DNA of 11,445 nucleotides from Gammaproteobacteria bacterium UBA3498 (GTDB lineage Bacteria; Pseudomonadota; Gammaproteobacteria; Pseudomonadales; Pseudohongiellaceae), in contig DFQD01000001.1 of NCBI GenBank assembly GCA_002377605.1, forward strand, positions 1 through 11,445, written 5' to 3'. The notes beneath the pieces were generated by a model. That model was not told the DNA's origin and did no database searches. It saw only the letters and a list, made by a program, of their open reading frames with translations. How positions within the stretch are numbered: the first letter of the stretch is position 1; each line of letters opens with the position of its first letter. A program made the translations under genes and the position numbers. Positions 7,421 through 11,445 of this stretch are shown here, piece by piece.

Positions 7421-7979
7421 TCTGGAATTAAGATAGAATAAAAAGATGGAGATTGAAGTCTAAACAACCCAATCTATGTTTTCTTAAACTTTTAAATGCT
7501 GGGGTGATTTCATGAGGTTTGGGCTCTCGAATTGACATGTTGCTCTTAAAGTCATTGCTGACAAACTGAGTACCAGCATTTGCCAATTCCTGACGAAGAT
7601 TTCCTACGCAAGATATTCCGCTAGGGGTTGGATCTTTCTCTTCTAGTCGACTTAGCGATAGATGTCTTGATAAAGCCCTGCAACCATCGAGTCGTCGCAG
7701 TCCTGATTTATAATGTTGTCTATGATCTGCCGATTTCTCATCAGTTATTAGGTTGAAAAAATAGACTATTTGGCACTAAACGCCACGAATGCTGGCTTTG
7801 ACTGATTTCCCATAGGGCAAAGAGTGTTCCGATATTGCCGACAAGCATAGAGTATTTTGCTTTGGTTTGCCCCGGCAAGGTTCGGAGGCTCTAACGAGAC
7901 ATCATCGGGATTCAGTGTCAGTTCTGGATTTTTGCCCGCACCTGTATACTTGCACGACAATTCAAATGGTGAAAGAGAG
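7421..7979. other. Gene-poor stretch between the acyl-CoA dehydrogenase and dapB
   Basis: About 560 bases without a recognised gene or RNA. On the minus strand the frame from 7775 down to a TAA at 7428-7430 is open for 115 codons. It has no start codon near its upstream end; the first usable ones are TTG at 7586-7584 and ATG at 7538-7536. Its translation resembles nothing I recognise and it may be a decayed gene or chance. The frame of dapB is also open upstream to 7857, but that part is unlike any DapB. No convincing terminator is seen after the dehydrogenase gene. In many gammaproteobacteria dnaJ precedes dapB; it is not here. Confidence 0.5.
7943..7950 (+). promoter_or_regulatory. Candidate -10 region for dapB
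   Basis: TGTATACT contains TATACT (five of six matches to TATAAT) preceded by TG, 29 bases before the dapB ATG, which would give a leader of about 23 bases. The -35 position around 7922-7927 (TTCTGG) is weak. Distance and -10 quality are the only support. Confidence 0.3.
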
Positions 7980-8786
7980 ATGATAAGAGTAGCAATCGCT
8001 GGCGCCGCTGGGCGTATGGGGAGAAGCTTGGTCGAAGCTGTTAGCCGCAGTAATGCCGCTATACAGTTAACCGTGGCCACAGTTCTTGCAGACGATCCCT
8101 GCCATAATGTCGACTGCGGTCTCATAGCTATGGGAACAAGCAATGGTGTCGTCACGGTGGGTGACCTTGCATCTCAAGTCGATGAGTTTGACGTGCTTAT
8201 AGATTTCACCGAGCCTGCTTCGACTATTTCTCATTTGGAAGTTTGTCGCAAATATCGAAAAGCAATGGTAATTGGAACGACAGGAATGTCAGAGTCTGAA
8301 CAACAGCAACTTAAAAGTGCTGAAAACGGAATTCCAATAGTCTTTGCCCCAAACATGAGTGTTGGTGTAAATCTTTGCTTCGATTTATTAGAGCAGGCGG
8401 CTCGAGTAATGGGTGATGAAGTTGATATCGAGATTACTGAAGCTCACCATCGTTATAAGAAAGATGCTCCTTCTGGTACAGCTCTCAAAATGGGAGAGGT
8501 TGTAGCTGAAAGTTTAGGGCGTGATCTAAAAGAAGTTGCTGTTTATGGCCGAGAAGGGATTGGTGATGAGCGTAAGCGTACAGCGATAGGATTTTCCACC
8601 ATAAGGGCGGGAGATATTGTTGGTGACCATACGGTTACTTTTGCCAGCCTGGGTGAGCGAGTTGAGATTACTCATAGGGCAAGCAGCCGAATGACTTTCG
8701 CCAATGGGGCCGTCCGTGCAGCATTATGGGTTGCTGGAAAGCCAGCGGCAGTCTACTCAATGCGAGAGGTGCTCGGATTAGATTAA
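7980..8786 (+). CDS. dapB: 4-hydroxy-tetrahydrodipicolinate reductase
   Basis: DapB reduces 4-hydroxy-tetrahydrodipicolinate with NAD(P)H in the diaminopimelate/lysine pathway, supplying peptidoglycan and lysine. The 268 residues are the usual length. Seen: the nucleotide-binding loop VAIAGAAGRMGR (4-15), DVLIDFTEP (71-79), VIGTTG (97-102), FAPNMSVGVN (122-131), and the catalytic block EAHHRYKKDAPSGTAL (154-169), with H156, H157 and K160 matching H159, H160 and K163 of E. coli; then STIRAGDIVGDHTV and ITHRASSRMTFANGAVRAALW. ATG at 7980 is chosen because the family begins right there and GGTGA (7968-7972) lies seven bases upstream; the longer in-frame extension to 7857 has no family support. 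carA and carB follow, as in Pseudomonas. The 197-base gap between them holds the carAB leader. Confidence 0.97.
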   Translation: MIRVAIAGAAGRMGRSLVEAVSRSNAAIQLTVATVLADDPCHNVDCGLIAMGTSNGVVTVGDLASQVDEFDVLIDFTEPASTISHLEVCRKYRKAMVIGTTGMSESEQQQLKSAENGIPIVFAPNMSVGVNLCFDLLEQAARVMGDEVDIEITEAHHRYKKDAPSGTALKMGEVVAESLGRDLKEVAVYGREGIGDERKRTAIGFSTIRAGDIVGDHTVTFASLGERVEITHRASSRMTFANGAVRAALWVAGKPAAVYSMREVLGLD

Positions 8787-8829
8787 ATCAGCCAGAGGTG
8801 AAATTATTTGGATTTGCGCGAAGCATTCG

Positions 8830-8859
8830 TGGACAAGTGAGAGTTAATTTTCATAGAAT
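8830..8859 (+). promoter_or_regulatory. Candidate promoter of the carAB leader
   Basis: TGGACA (8830-8835, five of six matches to the -35 consensus) and TAGAAT (8854-8859, five of six to the -10) are separated by 18 bases. Transcription would start near 8866, about five bases before the ATG of the leader reading frame and about 48 bases before the terminator stem. An alternative, TTGAAT (8874-8879) with TATAGA (8898-8903), also spaced by 18, would start right at the terminator. No clear ArgR box was seen. Confidence 0.45.
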
Positions 8860-8870
8860 GCCTGCTCAGT

Positions 8871-8969
8871 ATGTTGAATGCTGAGATCCAAAAATTTTAT
8901 AGAACACAGACCGAAAGCGGAGTGAAGGTTTCTTCATTCCGCTTTTTTTTGATGCGCTCAGAAAGATAA
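8871..8969 (+). CDS. Putative carAB leader peptide, 32 codons, spanning the attenuator
   Basis: An open frame runs from ATG at 8871 to TAA at 8967-8969. It contains the entire intrinsic terminator (8914-8950) and stops 14 bases before the carA start and just before carA's ribosome site. The peptide begins MLNAEIQKFYRT and has a cluster FRFFL over the U-tract. In E. coli pyrBI, a leader frame crossing the terminator lets a closely following ribosome break the hairpin when low UTP slows RNA polymerase at U-rich sites; here UUUUAU (8895-8900) lies about 14 bases before the stem and could serve as such a pause site. No Shine-Dalgarno sequence precedes the ATG; with a start of transcription near 8866 it would be read as a nearly leaderless message. 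GTG at 8922 is a weaker in-frame alternative start. The function is inferred from the layout only. Confidence 0.45.
   Translation: MLNAEIQKFYRTQTESGVKVSSFRFFLMRSER
8914..8950 (+). terminator. Intrinsic terminator / attenuator upstream of carA
   Basis: Bases 8914-8927 pair with 8932-8945 over 14 positions (one G-T wobble) around a GTTT loop, and the stem runs into eight consecutive T's (8943-8950). This is a textbook rho-independent terminator on the + strand. It ends 33 bases before the carA start, too close to fit another promoter behind it, so it probably acts as a conditional attenuator of carAB as well as ending dapB transcripts. Confidence 0.9.
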
Positions 8970-8983
8970 AAACAGGAGAAAAA

Positions 8984-10159
8984 GTGGCCGGATTAGCTGT
9001 ACTGGCATTGGGAGATGGCAGTATATTTAAAGGGACTGCGATTGGAGCTGAAGGTAGTTCCATTGGGGAAGTTGTTTTTAATACGTCTATGACGGGCTAT
9101 CAGGAAATTCTTACCGACCCATCTTACGCGCAACAAATAGTAACTCTTACCTATCCTCATATAGGTAATACCGGAACCAATGAGGAAGACAATGAGTCTG
9201 ATAAAGTTTGGGCCTCCGGATTAGTAATTCGAGATTTACCTCTTCTAGCCAGTAACTGGCGCAATCAGCAAAGTCTTGATGATTACCTAAAGCAGAGAAA
9301 TGTAGTCGCGATTGCTGAACTTGATACGCGACGTCTTACTCGAGTATTAAGAGACAAAGGATCACAAAATGGGTGTTTGCTTTCAGGAGCTGCCTTGGAA
9401 AAAGGGGGCACAGAAAAAGCAATAGAATTGGCACAGCAGTTTCCTGGTCTCAAAGGCATGGATTTAGCGAAAATTGTCAGTGTCAATCGGTCTTATTCCT
9501 GGGAAGAAGCCGTTTGGGATATAAGGGAGGGGTATCTCCTTCCCGCCGAGTCTCGATTTAATGTAGTGGCCTACGATTTTGGTGTGAAGCGCAATATTCT
9601 GCGTATTCTCGCTGCTAGAGGGTGCAAAGTAACAGTTGTTCCTGCTGAAACTCCTGCCGCTGATGTACTAGCTATGAACCCGGATGGCATTTTTCTGTCT
9701 AATGGGCCTGGCGATCCTGAGCCTTGTGACTACGCCATCACGGCAATTAAAGAATTTCTAAATCAGTCAATTCCATTATTCGGTATTTGTTTGGGTTGCC
9801 AACTCTTAGCTCTCGCTTGTGGCGCAAATACAATCAAAATGCAACTCGGACATCATGGTGCAAACCATCCGGTGCAGAACCTTAGAGATGGCACTGTTTT
9901 GATAACCAGCCAAAACCACGGTTTTGCAGTTGATGGGGACACCCTACCGGACAAATTAGAAGCTACCCATAAATCTCTCTTCGATGGTTCGCTGCAAGGA
10001 ATAGAATGCACGGATAAACCAGCGTTTGGTTTTCAAGGCCATCCTGAAGCCAGCCCAGGTCCTCACGATGTAGCGCCATTGTTTGATCACTTTATTGAAA
10101 TCATGGAAAGTCATTCAAATTCTGCCAGTAACACAGAACAAGTCGCCGCGAGTAGTTAA
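8984..10159 (+). CDS. carA: Carbamoyl-phosphate synthetase small (glutaminase) subunit
   Basis: CarA hydrolyses glutamine and channels ammonia to CarB for carbamoyl phosphate, the precursor of pyrimidines and arginine. At 391 residues it is slightly longer than E. coli CarA (382), with a Ser/Asn-rich tail. Seen: the N-terminal CarA domain (MTGYQEILTDPSY, 36-48) and the class I amidotransferase domain with LSNGPGDPEPCD (238-249), nucleophile Cys269 in GICLG, GHHGANHPV (289-297), QNHGFAVD (310-317), and H353 and E355 in FQGHPEASPGPHD; the numbering coincides with E. coli. Odd: residue 272, His in the usual GICLGHQ, is Cys here (codon TGC at 9797-9799). The start is GTG, with AGGAG (8974-8978) five bases upstream. 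carB begins two bases after the stop, so translation is probably coupled. Expression is likely controlled by the leader terminator. Confidence 0.97.
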   Translation: MAGLAVLALGDGSIFKGTAIGAEGSSIGEVVFNTSMTGYQEILTDPSYAQQIVTLTYPHIGNTGTNEEDNESDKVWASGLVIRDLPLLASNWRNQQSLDDYLKQRNVVAIAELDTRRLTRVLRDKGSQNGCLLSGAALEKGGTEKAIELAQQFPGLKGMDLAKIVSVNRSYSWEEAVWDIREGYLLPAESRFNVVAYDFGVKRNILRILAARGCKVTVVPAETPAADVLAMNPDGIFLSNGPGDPEPCDYAITAIKEFLNQSIPLFGICLGCQLLALACGANTIKMQLGHHGANHPVQNLRDGTVLITSQNHGFAVDGDTLPDKLEATHKSLFDGSLQGIECTDKPAFGFQGHPEASPGPHDVAPLFDHFIEIMESHSNSASNTEQVAASS

Positions 10160-10161
10160 GT

Positions 10162-11445
10162 ATGCCAAGAAGAGCTGAAATCAATTCCATTCTAATACTT
10201 GGGGCTGGTCCGATCGTCATCGGTCAGGCGTGCGAGTTTGATTATTCTGGCGCACAGGCATGCCAGGCGCTCAAAGAAGAAGGCTACCGGGTAATTCTGG
10301 TGAACTCTAACCCTGCCACTATCATGACTGATCCCTCGATGGCAGATGCTACATATATCGAGCCGGTGAAGTGGCGCATCGTCGAAAAAATAATTGAAAA
10401 AGAAAGACCTGATGCAATCTTGCCAACCATGGGTGGCCAAACGGCACTCAATTGTGCACTCGATCTAAATCGGCATGGCATATTGGATAAATACAATGTC
10501 GAGTTAATTGGAGCGAGTTGCGAAGCAATTGATAAAGCAGAAGACAGGGAACTATTTGACAATGCGATGACATCGATTGGATTGGAAACTCCGAGACATG
10601 GTATGGCTCACAATATGGAGCAAGCCCATGAAGCATTAGAGAAGATTGGTTTTCCTTGTATTATTCGTCCTTCATTCACTTTGGGTGGCACCGGCGGAGG
10701 CATTGCCTACAACAAAGAAGAATTTGATGAGATCTGTGCCCGTGGATTAGAACTTTCTCCAACCACGGAATTACTGATCGATGAATCGTTAATCGGTTGG
10801 AAAGAGTTTGAGTTAGAAGTTGTTAGAGACAAAAACGATAACTGTATAATTGTGTGTTCAATTGAAAATTTTGACGCCATGGGCGTGCACACAGGAGATT
10901 CAATCACCGTTGCACCTGCGCAAACTCTAACTGATAAGGAATATCAGATTCTTCGTAATGCAGCTATTGCTGTTCTTCGCGAAATCGGGGTGGAAACTGG
11001 CGGTTCTAATGTGCAGTTTGCAGTGAATCCTGCAGATGGGCGACTAGTAATTATTGAAATGAATCCACGGGTTTCTCGCTCATCGGCACTTGCTTCAAAA
11101 GCCACGGGATTTCCAATCGCCCGAGTCGCAGCCAAACTTGCAATCGGTTTTACTCTAGATGAGTTACGCAATGAGATCACTGGCGGAGTAACTCCTGCTT
11201 CGTTCGAACCAACAATTGATTATGTTGTAACTAAAATCCCACGCTTTACTTTCGAAAAATTTACCGAAGCTAATGATCGCATTACCACACAAATGAAGTC
11301 TGTTGGCGAGGTCATGGCAATTGGGCGTACTTTCCAGGAATCCATGCAGAAAGCTCTGCGAGGATTAGAAGTTGGCATGTGTGGTTTCGATCCAATCTTA
11401 GATAACCGTCTGTCTAATGCCAAAGAAGTGCTAACTCGAGAACTA
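10162..11445 (+). CDS. carB: Carbamoyl-phosphate synthetase large subunit, 3'-truncated by the window edge
   Basis: CarB makes carbamoyl phosphate from bicarbonate, two ATP and ammonia supplied by CarA. The first 428 codons of about 1070 are present and the frame is still open at the last base. They cover the carboxy-phosphate half: ILILGAGPIVIGQACEFDYSG (10-30), VNSNPATIMTD (47-57), LPTMGGQTALN (87-97), IRPSFTLGGTGGG (168-180, ATP-grasp loop), ENFDAMGVHTGDSI (235-248), and IEMNPRVSRSSALASKATG (298-316). R129, R169, E215, H243, Q285, E299, N301 and R303 all fall at the E. coli numbers for nucleotide and metal binding. The ATG follows the carA stop (TAA, two bases, ATG) and has no strong Shine-Dalgarno of its own, pointing to coupling with carA. 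Pseudomonas aeruginosa has an extra reading frame between carA and carB; it is absent here. Confidence 0.97.
   Translation, partial: MPRRAEINSILILGAGPIVIGQACEFDYSGAQACQALKEEGYRVILVNSNPATIMTDPSMADATYIEPVKWRIVEKIIEKERPDAILPTMGGQTALNCALDLNRHGILDKYNVELIGASCEAIDKAEDRELFDNAMTSIGLETPRHGMAHNMEQAHEALEKIGFPCIIRPSFTLGGTGGGIAYNKEEFDEICARGLELSPTTELLIDESLIGWKEFELEVVRDKNDNCIIVCSIENFDAMGVHTGDSITVAPAQTLTDKEYQILRNAAIAVLREIGVETGGSNVQFAVNPADGRLVIIEMNPRVSRSSALASKATGFPIARVAAKLAIGFTLDELRNEITGGVTPASFEPTIDYVVTKIPRFTFEKFTEANDRITTQMKSVGEVMAIGRTFQESMQKALRGLEVGMCGFDPILDNRLSNAKEVLTREL

Noticed and set aside
7532..7537. Perfect -35 hexamer TTGACA in the gap before dapB.
   Set aside because: No acceptable -10 lies 16-18 bases downstream.
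7857..7979. Extension of the dapB frame to an upstream TTG, adding 41 residues.
   Set aside because: DapB proteins start at the MIRVAIAGAAGRMGR segment, and a good ribosome site precedes ATG 7980; the added residues match nothing in the family.
7766..8155. 129-residue minus-strand frame overlapping the 5' part of dapB.
   Set aside because: More than a third of it is antisense to clearly coding dapB sequence and its translation resembles no family; treated as a shadow frame.
8858..8884. Eight-residue frame ATG to TGA over a CTCAG/CTGAG hairpin, considered as a leader peptide for carAB.
   Set aside because: It ends 30 bases before the terminator and has no ribosome site; the longer frame at 8871-8969, which crosses the terminator, is the better candidate.

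Overview
The window is a stretch of a Gram-negative, gammaproteobacterial chromosome with moderate to low GC (mid-40s percent by eye). The evidence is the gene order and protein types: aroB followed by a DamX-like AAA-ATPase/SPOR protein and then hemE, and dapB followed by carA and carB, are both arrangements known from Pseudomonas and relatives. A TonB-dependent-receptor type beta-barrel ending in a C-terminal Phe shows an outer membrane. All recognised genes lie on the + strand. I cannot name the species; a marine or oligotrophic relative of the pseudomonads would fit, but that is inference.

Layout. Bases 1-756 hold the 3' two thirds of aroB (shikimate pathway), overlapping a damX-like gene (747-2207). 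After a 175-base gap with a candidate promoter comes hemE (2383-3444), overlapped by folK (3389-3961). A gap of about 300 bases leads to a short TonB-receptor-like gene (4260-5177) that has its own signal peptide but only the last part of a receptor barrel. After a gene-free stretch of about 450 bases, which starts with a 24-base palindrome, there is a 597-residue acyl-CoA dehydrogenase (5627-7420). A second gene-poor stretch (7421-7979) contains a 115-codon unassigned open frame on the minus strand. Then come dapB (7980-8786), a compact regulatory leader (about 8830-8983), carA (8984-10159) and the first 428 codons of carB (10162 to the window end).

How the genes work together. CarA and CarB form carbamoyl-phosphate synthetase, feeding pyrimidine and arginine synthesis. 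DapB makes tetrahydrodipicolinate for lysine and peptidoglycan. AroB, HemE and FolK serve aromatic amino acids, heme and folate. The acyl-CoA dehydrogenase is a stand-alone fatty or thio-acyl-CoA oxidation gene.

The most interesting spot is the dapB-carA gap. A strong intrinsic terminator ends only 33 bases before the carA start, leaving no room for a promoter behind it. A 32-codon open frame starting about 5 bases after a predicted transcription start runs straight through that terminator. This is the architecture of leader-peptide attenuation as in E. coli pyrBI. Other points: CarA carries Cys where His is normal two residues after the CLG of its catalytic motif, and the TonB-receptor gene looks like an in-frame internal deletion that kept its signal peptide. 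I found no CRISPR array, transposase, rRNA or tRNA.
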